Origin: Lachnospiraceae bacterium AC2012
Lineage (GTDB): Bacteria; Bacillota; Clostridia; Lachnospirales; Lachnospiraceae
Assembly (NCBI GenBank): GCA_000702525.1
Contig: JNIN01000001.1
Coordinates: 744,001-808,000 of the forward strand
DNA length: 64,000 nucleotides
Direction of reading: 5' to 3'
Both the position numbers and the translations under genes were made by a program. This document shows positions 7,930 through 16,953 of the stretch, in pieces. The notes below the pieces were generated by a model. That model was not told the DNA's origin, ran no database searches, and saw only the letters and a program-made list of their open reading frames with translations. How positions within the stretch are numbered: the stretch's first letter is position 1; every line of letters starts with the position of its first letter.

Positions 7930-9933
7930 TCAACTTTCTAACATCGTTTGTAAATCTTCTTCTGAAATAACCTGAATTCCGAGGTCATTTGCTTTTGTCA
8001 ACTTACTGCCCGCATTCTCCCCGGCCAACAGATAATCGGTCTTTTTTGAAACAGAGCCGGTCACCTTACCGCCATGATTTTCGATCAAAGCAGCCGCCTC
8101 CTGACGCTTCATCGTTGTCAACGTTCCGGTAATAACGAACGTTTTACCGCTAAATTTATCATCAATAGAACTGTCCACTTCTTCCATCGTAAGACCAGCA
8201 GATTTCAATCGCTCTAAAATCTCTACATTCTGCTCTTCATGGAAAAATTCATAAATCGAAGAAGCACAGATTTCTCCAATATCATCCACTGCCGTCAGTT
8301 CCTCTAACGTAGCCTGTGAAAGAGCTTCAAACGAATGGAAATGGCGAATAATGGATTTCGCTGTTGTCTTACCAACATTTCGAATTCCCAGACCCGTCAG
8401 CAATCGTTCCGGAGGATTGTTTTTGGACTTCTCAATCTCTCCCAGAAGCTTATCCGTATTCTTCTCTTTCCCAACGATTCCCTTTTCAACCAGCTCGTCT
8501 CTCACATTCTGTAATTCATAGATATCGGCATAATTTTCCAGGTAATCATTTTTCACCAGTGCTTCTACCAGTGTTTCGCCCAGTCCCATAATGTTCATCG
8601 CATCTCGGGAAGCAAAATAAGAAATGGTACGCACCGTCTGTGCCGGGCAACTTGGATTAACACATCGAATATCTGCGGTGTCTTCCTCTCGAACCAGTGT
8701 CTCCCCGCAAATCGGGCATACCGCTGGAGCTTCAAACACAACCTCCGGTGCCTTTACACAACCATTTAACTTTGGAATGATTTCACCACTCTTAAAGAGC
8801 TTATAATGGCCACCAATTCCAATCTGCATTTCATTGATATAATCCTGGTTATGAAGAGTGGCACGACTAACGGAAGTACCGCAAAGACGTGCTGGCTTAC
8901 CCGTCTCAACATCATGGAATTCCCCGGTAAATGTCAGCTTACCGGTACGTCCTACATCCACAATGATATTATCCATCTCAATCACTTTTTCTTCCGGTGG
9001 GTACTTATATGCAATATGACCACTGGAATACTTCGATCCAGCTTCAAATTCATCTCGCCACTGTGTATGATCGATCTTTACTACAGCGCCATCGATATCA
9101 TAATCCAGTTCTCCTCTGGATTCCCCAATCTCATCAATCGCTGCACAAACTTCTTCTGCCGTCTTGCAAATCTTATGTGCTACAACCGGAACGCCCAACT
9201 CCTCTAACTGCTTTAAAGCGTCCCCATGCTGTGCCATAAAATCAAGCGGGCCATCCTGTACATTAAAAACAAACATACGGAGTCCACGTTTTGCAGTGAT
9301 ACTCGTATCCAACTGACGAAGTGTACCCGCAGCAAGATTTCTAGGATTTGCGGCAAGTTTTTTGCCAGCCTCTTCCTGGGCCTCATTATAACGTTCAAAG
9401 TCCTCATGAGACATATAGACTTCTCCGCGAAGTTCCAGATAATCAAAAGAGAGATCCAGCTTCTGCTTTACATCCGGAATCACCAATGCATTCGCGGTAA
9501 CATCTTCCCCAATCAGTCCGTCACCTCTTGTCTCTGCAAGGGTAAGGCGCATGCCCTCTCCTTCTTTTGCATAGCGAAGTGACATCGATAAACCGTCAAT
9601 TTTCTGCTCAACGGAAAAGCTTGCATCCGGATGAATACTATGTACCTTGTTCACCCATTCCACAACTTCTTCCTTCGTAAAGACATCCTCAATAGAGAGC
9701 ATCGGCACATGATGTTCCACTTTCACGCCGGCTTCACGCTTGGCAACTCCACCAATCTTCTGTGTTGGAGAATCCGGGGTAATCCATTCCGGATGTTCTG
9801 CCTCCGCCTTCTTCAAAGTAATCATCAGCTGATCATATTCGTAATCAGAAATCTCCGGTGTATCCTGGTTATAATACCGGTCCATATGATAATCAATTTT
9901 TTGTTGTAATTCTTTATATTCCTGCTTTGTCAT
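7930..9933 (-). CDS. ligA: NAD-dependent DNA ligase
   Basis: 667 residues, normal length. Seals nicks in replication and repair. Domains in order: Ia (YYNQDTPEISDYEYD), adenylation domain with the AMP-accepting Lys111 in EQKIDG, OB fold, a four-cysteine zinc finger (CPIC...CVNPSCPAQ near residues 407-430), helix-hairpin-helix repeats and a C-terminal BRCT domain (GKTFVITGTL to the end). It lies between rluF (four bases) and the cNMP-like gene (eight bases), all in one direction. Confidence 0.97.
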   Translation of the reverse strand: MTKQEYKELQQKIDYHMDRYYNQDTPEISDYEYDQLMITLKKAEAEHPEWITPDSPTQKIGGVAKREAGVKVEHHVPMLSIEDVFTKEEVVEWVNKVHSIHPDASFSVEQKIDGLSMSLRYAKEGEGMRLTLAETRGDGLIGEDVTANALVIPDVKQKLDLSFDYLELRGEVYMSHEDFERYNEAQEEAGKKLAANPRNLAAGTLRQLDTSITAKRGLRMFVFNVQDGPLDFMAQHGDALKQLEELGVPVVAHKICKTAEEVCAAIDEIGESRGELDYDIDGAVVKIDHTQWRDEFEAGSKYSSGHIAYKYPPEEKVIEMDNIIVDVGRTGKLTFTGEFHDVETGKPARLCGTSVSRATLHNQDYINEMQIGIGGHYKLFKSGEIIPKLNGCVKAPEVVFEAPAVCPICGETLVREEDTADIRCVNPSCPAQTVRTISYFASRDAMNIMGLGETLVEALVKNDYLENYADIYELQNVRDELVEKGIVGKEKNTDKLLGEIEKSKNNPPERLLTGLGIRNVGKTTAKSIIRHFHSFEALSQATLEELTAVDDIGEICASSIYEFFHEEQNVEILERLKSAGLTMEEVDSSIDDKFSGKTFVITGTLTTMKRQEAAALIENHGGKVTGSVSKKTDYLLAGENAGSKLTKANDLGIQVISEEDLQTMLES

Positions 9934-9937
9934 AGTC

Positions 9938-10735
9938 TTATTTTGCCTTATATTTATTTGTTTTCATTCTACCATTTTTATTTGGTTTTTTATAGCCGGT
10001 CACCTTCTTTGGTGTACTTGTGGAATGACGAAGTAACTTCTCTAATTCCTTATATTCTTCCGGTTTAATCTCACGATACTGTCCCTCTGGGATTCCATCC
10101 AATGTAAGATTCATAATACGTACACGTTTCAAATCACGCACTCTGTAATTACAAGCTTCGCACATACGACGAATCTGTCGATTTAATCCCTGTGTAAGAA
10201 TAATTTTAAAAGTATCATAGCTTAATTTCTTTACCTTACATGGTCTTGTCTTCTGCTCTAACTCGCGAAGATAGATTCCACGTGACATCTTATGGATAAA
10301 TTCTTCCGTAACTTCTTTATCCACGCGAACTACATATTCCTTCTCGTGATAATTTCCAGCACGCATCATCTTATTTACCAGATCTCCCTGATTCGTCATC
10401 AGAATCAATCCATGCGAATCTTTATCCAATCGTCCAATCGGATAAACTCTTACCGGGAAATTAACATAGTCAACAATATTCATGCCTTCATCTTTCGCGG
10501 TAGTACACACAATCCCCTTTGCTTTATTCACCAAAAGAAGGACATTCTGATCTTCTGTACTTACAAGCTTTCCCTTTACATAGACCTTCTGTCCTGGGAA
10601 TACTCTTGTACCTTTTTCCGCTAACTGATCGTCAACCAATACCTCTTTTGCATCGACCAATCGATCCGCCTCTCTTCTAGAGCATACTCCCGCTTCTGAC
10701 AAATATTTATTAATACGTGTGCCCATTGTATCCAT
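9938..10735 (-). CDS. rluF: 23S rRNA pseudouridine synthase, RluF type
   Basis: 265 residues from the ATG at 10735, which has GAGG eight bases upstream; an ATG six bases earlier sits too close to it. An N-terminal S4 RNA-binding domain (RINKYLSEAGVCSRREADRL) is followed by the RsuA/RluBEF catalytic domain with the aspartate in GRLDKDSHGL, and LTQGLNRQIRRMCE. The run VRDLKRVRIMNL near the end fits RluF, which modifies U2604 of 23S rRNA. A basic tail rich in Lys/Arg/Asn (last 25 residues) may bind rRNA. It heads the rluF-ligA-cNMP gene run. Confidence 0.9.
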   Translation of the reverse strand: MDTMGTRINKYLSEAGVCSRREADRLVDAKEVLVDDQLAEKGTRVFPGQKVYVKGKLVSTEDQNVLLLVNKAKGIVCTTAKDEGMNIVDYVNFPVRVYPIGRLDKDSHGLILMTNQGDLVNKMMRAGNYHEKEYVVRVDKEVTEEFIHKMSRGIYLRELEQKTRPCKVKKLSYDTFKIILTQGLNRQIRRMCEACNYRVRDLKRVRIMNLTLDGIPEGQYREIKPEEYKELEKLLRHSTSTPKKVTGYKKPNKNGRMKTNKYKAK

Positions 10736-10766
10736 AAGCATAACCTCATTTCTATTCTTCTATAAT

Positions 10767-10795
10767 GCAAAGAAAGCGGAGGCCTAGGCCCCCGC
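10767..10795 (-). terminator. Terminator of the SH3-domain gene
   Basis: On the minus strand GCGGGGGCC pairs with GGCCTCCGC (9 bp with one G-T), two-base loop TA, then TTTCTTTG. It lies between the SH3-domain gene and rluF. Confidence 0.8.
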
Positions 10796-10810
10796 CAAAT
10801 TCCATACTGA

Positions 10811-12121
10811 TTAATTCAAGTATTCAGATTTTACATAGCCTTCTTCGCCATCGTATGTGACCTTTGACCAGCCTTCTGCATAGCTTTCAATAACAGTAAC
10901 CTGCTCACCCTGGTAAGCAACTGCAACCTTAGAAGCTGTTTCGCTCATACTAGAACGAACATTCACCGTCTGTGATAATGTCACAGTACCCGTAGAAACT
11001 GTTGTTGAAGTACTAGCTGCATTCGCATCTGCAGATAAGAATTCTGTCTTTACATAACCGGACTGACCATTATAGTCAATGCGGCTCCATTCACCTTCAT
11101 CCGCATATTTTGTTACGGCTGTTCCAGCAGCAATCTGTCCTAAAAGATTACCATCTGTAGAAGCAGAATCTCTGACATTTACCTTATCCGTTGTATAAAC
11201 GGTTGTTGCATTGGCTGCATCTGCTGCCGCCTGCTCTGCTGCTGCCTGTTCCGCAGCTGCCTGTTCTGCCGCTGCCTGCTCCGCTGCCGCCTGCTCTGCC
11301 GCTGCCTGTTCTGCTGCCGCCTGCTCCGCTGCTGCCTGTTCCGCTGCCGCCTGCTCTGCTGCCTGAACCTGCTGCTTATAATTATTTGCCCACTCTGTAG
11401 CTGCTGTACTAAGCGTATTTGCTACAAAATTCTGAAGATCAGTGTCATTTAACATTGCCTCATTATAAGCCTTCTGAACATCTGCCTGAAGTGCAAGCAC
11501 ATCCTCTTGTTCTTCAAATGTTGCAATCAGTTTCGCAATCGAAGTATCCATTGCGAATTCCCCATTTGCGGTATTGTAAGAACTATAGATATTATCAATA
11601 TATAATGCGCCGTCATCATTTGTTGATACATAGAAGAAATCAAGTCCTGGAGCAGTTGTTTCAATATCTTTAAATTTGATTTCCAAATATACAGATACTA
11701 AGTAAGACTGATCATCCAATCCTCTCTTAAAGTAAACCTTCAAATTCTGATATTCTTCCACATACTGGCTGAAGAACTGAATATAACTCTGCTCTGATTC
11801 AGAAATTGGTGTTGCATAGGTCTGCAATGTTTCTGTATCACCAGCCGCATAATACGTATAATAATTTGTAATTAACTCATTTAATTCCTCATTATCAGAT
11901 TCTGTAAAATCTGCATAAGCACCAGACATAGGATCCTTATCTGCCGCCGTTCCGTCCATTCCAAACTTTAACACAAGAATCATGCAAGCAAATACTAAAA
12001 CCGCACCATAATAGCGATAGTACTTCTTATCTGACACTTTTGTCCAAATCTTCTTCAGTTCTTTGGCAGTTTTCGAACAAACGTCCTTAAACTTATTCCA
12101 AATCATTGTTTTCTTGTCCAT
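10811..12121 (-). CDS. Membrane-anchored protein with EQAAA repeats and two SH3b domains
   Basis: 436 residues from the ATG at 12121, chosen because GGAGG is eight bases upstream; earlier ATG and TTG codons are too close. A basic cytoplasmic start is followed by one membrane helix (about residues 36-56), an extracellular domain of roughly 190 residues without a known motif (YTYYAAGDTETLQTYA region), nine EQAAA pentapeptides, and two bacterial SH3 domains (each with VNVR...; the first ends GYVKTEFL, the second GYVKSEYL). SH3b domains usually bind peptidoglycan peptides, so the protein probably tethers membrane to wall. It follows tRNA-Arg by 43 bases with no terminator visible between. Confidence 0.85.
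   Translation of the reverse strand: MDKKTMIWNKFKDVCSKTAKELKKIWTKVSDKKYYRYYGAVLVFACMILVLKFGMDGTAADKDPMSGAYADFTESDNEELNELITNYYTYYAAGDTETLQTYATPISESEQSYIQFFSQYVEEYQNLKVYFKRGLDDQSYLVSVYLEIKFKDIETTAPGLDFFYVSTNDDGALYIDNIYSSYNTANGEFAMDTSIAKLIATFEEQEDVLALQADVQKAYNEAMLNDTDLQNFVANTLSTAATEWANNYKQQVQAAEQAAAEQAAAEQAAAEQAAAEQAAAEQAAAEQAAAEQAAAEQAAADAANATTVYTTDKVNVRDSASTDGNLLGQIAAGTAVTKYADEGEWSRIDYNGQSGYVKTEFLSADANAASTSTTVSTGTVTLSQTVNVRSSMSETASKVAVAYQGEQVTVIESYAEGWSKVTYDGEEGYVKSEYLN
11231..11365 (-). repeat. Nine 15-bp tandem repeats coding EQAAA
   Basis: Nine in-frame 15-base units read on the minus strand as Glu-Gln-Ala-Ala-Ala. Units differ at synonymous third positions (Glu GAG/GAA and several Ala codons), so the tract is not freshly expanded. 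The peptide should form a helix or extended spacer between membrane domain and SH3 domains. Confidence 0.9.
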
Positions 12122-12164
12122 ATTCATAGCCTCCAAAAAAGCGTGTTTTCCATTTTAATAGAAA

Positions 12165-12238
12165 TGTAGACGACTGGATTCGAACCAGCGGTCTTCGGAG
12201 TCGGAGTCCGATGCGTTATCCAACTACGCTACGCCTAC
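12165..12238 (-). tRNA. tRNA-Arg (anticodon CCG)
   Basis: A complete cloverleaf on the minus strand: 7-bp acceptor stem (one G-T pair), 4-bp D stem GCGT/ACGC, anticodon stem TCGGA/TCCGA with loop CTCCGAC giving anticodon CCG, five-base variable loop, T arm with TTCGAAT loop, discriminator A at 12165. CCA is not encoded. It reads the CGG codon. Confidence 0.95.
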
Positions 12239-12248
12239 AAACTATGTA

Positions 12249-12277
12249 AATATAGCATTTCAGCCACTTTTTGTCAA
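12249..12277 (-). promoter_or_regulatory. Promoter of tRNA-Arg
   Basis: Minus-strand TTGACA (12277-12272), 17-base spacer, TATATT (12254-12249), about ten bases before the tRNA 5' end. A near-consensus strong promoter. Confidence 0.75.
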
Positions 12278-12283
12278 TGAACG

Positions 12284-12796
12284 CTATGACTTCTGTCGTT
12301 GCATTACCGAAGCTATATGTTTTGCAATCTCCATAACGGGTTTTCCATCCGTCGGAACAATAATATTTGCTGCCTTTTCATAGAAAGGCATTCTCTGCTG
12401 AACCATCTCTCGAATGGCATCCACATTCTTCTTTCCTTCCAACAACGGCCTACTATGATCATTTTTCACGCGTTCCAGAATTGTCTCTGGTCGTGCCGTA
12501 AGTAAAACGGTAATTCCGCTTCTATGCATAATTCCACGGTTTTCTTCCTTTAGCACAACACCGCCACCACAGGAAATGATACATTTCCCCTTCTTTTCCA
12601 ATTCCAGAAGCAATTGCGTTTCCAAAGCACGAAAGAAGTCTTCTCCATCGTTTTTAAAGATTTCCGCAATTTCTCGCTTCTCACGCTTTACGATTTCCGC
12701 ATCCATATCCACCAGCGGATATCCTGTGATACTTTCCAGTGCTCTTCCAATCGCACTCTTTCCCGTCCCCATAAAACCAATTAAATAGATATTCAT
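12284..12796 (-). CDS. aroK: Shikimate kinase
   Basis: 170 residues, standard length. Phosphorylates shikimate with ATP. Walker A is GFMGTGKSAIG at residues 7-17; the shikimate-binding Asp is in VDMDAEIV, followed by FRALE (Arg and Glu), and SCGGGVVL. It starts two bases after aroD, so the pair is one operon. The lid arginine lies in HSRPLLEG. Confidence 0.95.
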   Translation of the reverse strand: MNIYLIGFMGTGKSAIGRALESITGYPLVDMDAEIVKREKREIAEIFKNDGEDFFRALETQLLLELEKKGKCIISCGGGVVLKEENRGIMHRSGITVLLTARPETILERVKNDHSRPLLEGKKNVDAIREMVQQRMPFYEKAANIIVPTDGKPVMEIAKHIASVMQRQKS

Positions 12797-12798
12797 AA

Positions 12799-13563
12799 TC
12801 AGTCCACATAATGCTCGTGCATAAAATCCAATGCCGAGCGCAATTCCTTTCTCTCAATCTGACCCGGCGCCGATGCCAGTGCTGCAGCTCCAAATGTCAC
12901 ACAGGAGCCAAATACCTCGCCCGATATCCGGCTCACCATCCCGAGTTTTCCCATCGACATAGAGATAATCGGAACTTCCGGATATGCCTGATTAAAATCG
13001 TATGTTACTTTCAGAAGATTCAATACATCTCCCACATTCTTTGGCATAACCGCAAGCTTTACGACATCCGAAAAGCCAGCCATATCTTTGAGTAACATGC
13101 GCATAACATCAAGTTCTGGCGTCTCAGAGAAATCATGATGGGAAGCAATGATCGGCGTCTGAAATCCCTTTAAAATCTGGAATAAATCCGATGGATTCTG
13201 CACGGTAAAGAACTCCACATCCATAAGATCCGCCGCACCGGAGTCTGCAATTGTCATAAGCAGAACTTCATAGAGCGAGTTTGAACCCTCGAACTGTCCC
13301 CCCTGCATCTTTGTACGCACGGTAGCCACCAGAATCGTATCTTTCGACAGCTCCTGCAATCTCTTTAAAAGAGAAATCACTTTTTCCGGATCTTCACAAT
13401 CTTCAAAAAAGTCAATTCTCCATTCAATCATATCCTGCGGTTCCTTCATGAGTTCTTCCATCTCATGTAAAATCGCCTCTTCCGTCTTCTCAACAATCGG
13501 AATACAGATTAACGGTCTCTCATGCGTCAATCTCTTCCCCTTGATTTCCATCGTATGTCCCAT
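12799..13563 (-). CDS. aroD: 3-Dehydroquinate dehydratase, type I
   Basis: 254 residues. Dehydrates 3-dehydroquinate to 3-dehydroshikimate through a Schiff base. The type I catalytic residues are visible: Glu in IEWRIDFF, His in IASHHDFSETP and the Schiff-base Lys in VVKLAVMPKN, with SMGKLGMVSRISG near the C terminus. The first ATG is preceded by AAGGAAGG; a second ATG four codons in (MEIKG) is possible. Divergent from aroE, cotranscribed with aroK. Confidence 0.94.
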   Translation of the reverse strand: MGHTMEIKGKRLTHERPLICIPIVEKTEEAILHEMEELMKEPQDMIEWRIDFFEDCEDPEKVISLLKRLQELSKDTILVATVRTKMQGGQFEGSNSLYEVLLMTIADSGAADLMDVEFFTVQNPSDLFQILKGFQTPIIASHHDFSETPELDVMRMLLKDMAGFSDVVKLAVMPKNVGDVLNLLKVTYDFNQAYPEVPIISMSMGKLGMVSRISGEVFGSCVTFGAAALASAPGQIERKELRSALDFMHEHYVD

Positions 13564-13606
13564 AATCCTTCCTTTTCTTTGTAAAACAATCGGTGTCTAA
13601 AGTATT

Positions 13607-13631
13607 AAAAACAGTATAAATCACTGTTTTT
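13607..13631. promoter_or_regulatory. 25-bp inverted repeat over the aroD promoter
   Basis: AAAAACAGT and ACTGTTTTT form a perfect 9-bp inverted repeat around a 7-base centre. On the minus strand the centre contains TATACT, placed 17 bases after TCGACT, so the palindrome may be an operator covering the aroD -10. As RNA it could also form an AT-rich hairpin. Role is inferred. Confidence 0.4.
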
Positions 13632-13645
13632 CCAAAGTCGAGCAT

Positions 13646-13674
13646 TTGACCTTTTTTTCTTTTTTTTATATTAT
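13646..13674 (+). promoter_or_regulatory. Promoter of aroE
   Basis: TTGACC (13646-13651), 17-base spacer that is nearly all T, TATTAT (13669-13674). The start of transcription would be near 13681, just before the ribosome site. Confidence 0.5.
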
Positions 13675-13704
13675 GAAGTCAATTTATGAGAGGTGGTTTT
13701 TACG

Positions 13705-14565
13705 ATGAACTTACAATTAGATGGTCACACACAACTATTATGCCTGCTCGGGCATCCAGTTTCACACAGTATTTCCCCAAAAATGCATAATGAGAGTTTC
13801 TCAAAACTCGGCTTAAATATGGCCTATCTGGCATTTGATACCACTCCAGAGAAGCTTCCCGACATGTTACATGGTCTGAAAGCGCAAAACTTTCTGGGAT
13901 GTAATCTTACCATGCCACTAAAGACCGCCGTGATCCCTTATCTCGACGAATTGTCACAGGCAGCGAAATTGAGCCAGTCCGTAAATACTATTTTACACAA
14001 GGACGGTCGCTTAATCGGACATACCACCGACGGGATTGGATATATGGATTCTCTTACGGATCAGGATTTTCACGTCATCGGTGAACACATGACGATTCTC
14101 GGTGCCGGTGGTGCCGCAACTTCGATTATTACAGAAGCCGCATTACAGGGTGTAAAAAAGATCTATGTAATGAAACGTCAAAATGCATCCTATCCACAGA
14201 CCGTTGCATTTGCAGAAATGATAACAAGAGAAACGAATTGCGAAGTCATCGTTCGAGACCAGAATGATCCGGATGCATTAAAGGCATCCATAGCAGACAG
14301 CTTGCTGTTAACCAATGCTACAAACGTCGGCATGGAGGAGGATTCACGTTCCCTCATCCCACCAGAATTCCTTCGAAAGGACTTATTGGTTTCCGACATC
14401 ATCTATCATCCGGAAATGACTACGCTGCTAAAAGACGCCAAGGAAGCCGGCGCACGTTATATGAACGGAAAATACATGCTTCTATTCCAGGGCGCAGCAG
14501 CATTTCAAATCTGGACTGGGGAGAAGATGCCGATTTCCTATATCAAGGAAACCTGTTTTTCATAA
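13705..14565 (+). CDS. aroE: Shikimate dehydrogenase
   Basis: 286 residues from the ATG at 13705, with GAGGTGG eight bases upstream (a GTG four codons earlier overlaps that site). Reduces 3-dehydroshikimate with NADPH. Shikimate-binding SHSISPKMHN is at residues 18-27, the catalytic Lys and partner in NLTMPLKTAV, nucleotide-binding ILGAGGAATS and the C-terminal LLFQGAAAFQIWTG. Followed after about 33 bases by DAHP synthase in the same direction. Confidence 0.95.
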   Translation: MNLQLDGHTQLLCLLGHPVSHSISPKMHNESFSKLGLNMAYLAFDTTPEKLPDMLHGLKAQNFLGCNLTMPLKTAVIPYLDELSQAAKLSQSVNTILHKDGRLIGHTTDGIGYMDSLTDQDFHVIGEHMTILGAGGAATSIITEAALQGVKKIYVMKRQNASYPQTVAFAEMITRETNCEVIVRDQNDPDALKASIADSLLLTNATNVGMEEDSRSLIPPEFLRKDLLVSDIIYHPEMTTLLKDAKEAGARYMNGKYMLLFQGAAAFQIWTGEKMPISYIKETCFS

Positions 14566-14598
14566 ATTAGAACGCAAAAATGTATGGGAGGTTACACT

Positions 14599-15633
14599 AT
14601 GAGTTTTCAGTATATCCGCGAATTACCATCGCCGGAGGAGATTAAGAGAGACTATCCGCTCTCTGAACAATTAAAGGAACAGAAGAAGAAACGAGACCTG
14701 GAAATTGCCGATATCATCACAGGAAAAGACGATCGCTTCCTGGTGATTATCGGACCATGCTCCGCCGACAACGAGGATTCCGTCCTGGAATATGTCCATA
14801 GACTGGTTCCGGTTCAGGAGGAAATCAAAGACCGCGTACTCATCGTACCGCGCATCTATACCAATAAACCAAGAACGACTGGGGAAGGTTACAAGGGTAT
14901 CGCTTCGCAACCAGATCCATTGAAAGCGCCAGATATGGTCGAAGGTCTGATTGCCATGCGACAGCTTCATATTCGCGCCATGGAAGAAACCGGACTTACG
15001 GCAGCAGACGAGATGCTCTATCCGGAAAACTGGCCCTATGTAGAAGACTTATTATCCTATGTCGCCATTGGTGCACGCTCTGTCGAAGACCAGCATCACC
15101 GATTAACGGCCAGCGGTTTCGATGTTGCCTCTGGTATGAAGAATCCAACCAGTGGAGATTTCTCCATTATGCTAAACTCCGTCTATGCAGCGCAACATCC
15201 ACACCACTTCGCTTTTGCAGGTCATGAAGTAAAAACGAGTGGCAATCCGCTCACGCACACCATCCTTCGCGGTGCTGTAAGTAAACACGGAAATGCCACT
15301 CAAAATTATCATTTTGAAGATTTAATACGACTCCATAAGATGTATGAGGAGATGGATCTCGTAAATCCTGCGTGCATTGTAGATGCCAACCACTCCAACT
15401 CCAACAAACAATTCAAACAACAGATTCGAATTGTTCGTGAAGTTATGGCAAGCCGTAAATTCTCTCCTGAGATTAAATCTCTGGTAAAGGGAATTATGAT
15501 TGAAAGCTACCTGGTAGAAGGAAACCAGAAAATATCCAACAACCAGACCTACGGCCAATCCATCACGGATCCATGCCTTGGTTGGGAAGATTCTGAAAAA
15601 CTCCTCTATACCATCGCACAATTAAATTCCTAG
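14599..15633 (+). CDS. aroF: 3-Deoxy-7-phosphoheptulonate (DAHP) synthase, class I
   Basis: 344 residues from the ATG at 14599 with GGGAGG seven bases upstream; an ATG at 14584 overlaps that ribosome site. Condenses PEP with erythrose 4-phosphate, the entry step to aromatic amino acids. Family motifs are IIGPCSADNEDSVLEY, PRIYTNKPRTTGEGYKG, ARSVEDQHHR, MKNPTSGD and DANHSNSNKQ, as in the AroF/G/H type. These enzymes are usually feedback-inhibited by one aromatic amino acid; which one is not readable here. It ends ten bases from the convergent transporter operon. Confidence 0.94.
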   Translation: MSFQYIRELPSPEEIKRDYPLSEQLKEQKKKRDLEIADIITGKDDRFLVIIGPCSADNEDSVLEYVHRLVPVQEEIKDRVLIVPRIYTNKPRTTGEGYKGIASQPDPLKAPDMVEGLIAMRQLHIRAMEETGLTAADEMLYPENWPYVEDLLSYVAIGARSVEDQHHRLTASGFDVASGMKNPTSGDFSIMLNSVYAAQHPHHFAFAGHEVKTSGNPLTHTILRGAVSKHGNATQNYHFEDLIRLHKMYEEMDLVNPACIVDANHSNSNKQFKQQIRIVREVMASRKFSPEIKSLVKGIMIESYLVEGNQKISNNQTYGQSITDPCLGWEDSEKLLYTIAQLNS

Positions 15634-15642
15634 ATTTTCTTA

Positions 15643-16953
15643 TTACTCATATCGTAATGCATCGATTGGATTCATCTTCGCCGCCTTGTTCGCCGGGAAG
15701 TATCCAAAGAACAAGCCGATACTCATCGAGAATAAGAGTGCAATGATAATACCTGGGATAGACGGTTTTGCCGGATATCCCAGAAGATTCGATGCAAAAG
15801 CTCCAAGTCCAATTCCAAGAACCACACCAAAGGCTCCACCAATCAGGCAAATAATCATCGCCTCTACAATAAATTGTGCCCGAATCGATGAATTTCTGGC
15901 ACCCAATGCTTTTCTGGTACCAATCTCCCTTGTTCGCTCGGTTACCGATACCAGCATAATATTCATAACACCAATGCCGCCCACCAATAAGGCGATACCA
16001 GCGATAATAGAAATCGCCGTCGTAATCGTTCCAAGCAAGGTATAGAACATCTCTAACAAACTCTCGTATGTAATCACCGAAACTCTATAATCGCTGTTAT
16101 TCCTATAATATGGTTTATAAAAATCACGAATCTTATCCGCAAGCGCCTGCGGATCCGAATCCGCCTTCGCACTCACCTGGAAATACGTATACTGGTCCTC
16201 CGAATGATCAATATTCATCGCTGCACGAAGTGGCATATAAGCGCTACTACCACCCAGCATCGATGTCATCATCATACTCGAATTACCGCCGCCCTGATTC
16301 TGCTTATAGACACCGGCAATAGTAACAATCACCGATTTTCCATCCACTTCACATTCGATATCCTGTCCAACCGCATCTTTTACATTTTCTCCAAACAAAT
16401 CCTCAGCCGTATCGACAGAAACCAAGATTGTCTTTCTCTCTTCTGAAAAATCCAAATCATTAAACATCGAACCCTCGACCATCTCAACGGAATTCGTTAC
16501 GAAGTATCCAACGGATACGCCCATCAATGATACGCCGCTTTCCTTTTCTCCATTTTGAAGACTGGCCGAACCTACCGTATGAGAAATATTAATGGCATAA
16601 ATATCATCGGCATATTGCTCATACATCGCCCGAATCATATCACCCGTTATATAATCATCGTCCGTCATCTCTGACGAGCGCGCAAACGTTCCATAATGAA
16701 TGCCATCTAGAGCACTACTGCTATTGCTCGTTTCTTCCTCTTCATCACTCCTCTGCGCCACAGTCACGAACACATCATTTGCGCCCATAGACTGCATGGT
16801 CTCCGCTACAGAACGATTCAGGGAATTACCTACCGTTAAAATCGCAATAACCGCGGCAATACCTATAATAATTCCAAGCATCGTAAGAAATGCACGCATC
16901 TTATTCGAAATCAGCGCACGAATGGCAAGAGATATATTTTCTGCTAATAACAT
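15643..16953 (-). CDS. ABC transporter permease, MacB/FtsX type
   Basis: 436 residues. One N-terminal membrane helix (about 20-42), a large extracytoplasmic domain (about 45-310) and three C-terminal helices with the FtsX/MacB_PCD arrangement (GIGVMNIMLVSVTERTREIGTRKALGA). Starts directly after the ATPase stop, with GGAGGGGG upstream. In Gram-positives such permeases, with a MacA-like adaptor, form tripartite pumps for antimicrobial peptides, macrolides or exported proteins. Substrate unknown. Confidence 0.92.
   Translation of the reverse strand: MLLAENISLAIRALISNKMRAFLTMLGIIIGIAAVIAILTVGNSLNRSVAETMQSMGANDVFVTVAQRSDEEEETSNSSSALDGIHYGTFARSSEMTDDDYITGDMIRAMYEQYADDIYAINISHTVGSASLQNGEKESGVSLMGVSVGYFVTNSVEMVEGSMFNDLDFSEERKTILVSVDTAEDLFGENVKDAVGQDIECEVDGKSVIVTIAGVYKQNQGGGNSSMMMTSMLGGSSAYMPLRAAMNIDHSEDQYTYFQVSAKADSDPQALADKIRDFYKPYYRNNSDYRVSVITYESLLEMFYTLLGTITTAISIIAGIALLVGGIGVMNIMLVSVTERTREIGTRKALGARNSSIRAQFIVEAMIICLIGGAFGVVLGIGLGAFASNLLGYPAKPSIPGIIIALLFSMSIGLFFGYFPANKAAKMNPIDALRYE

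Noticed and set aside
8806-9207. 133-codon plus-strand frame inside ligA
   Set aside because: Antisense to the conserved ligase OB and adenylation domains, without ribosome site.
11231-11365. CRISPR-like direct repeats
   Set aside because: The 15-bp units are contiguous, in frame and encode EQAAA; there are no spacers.
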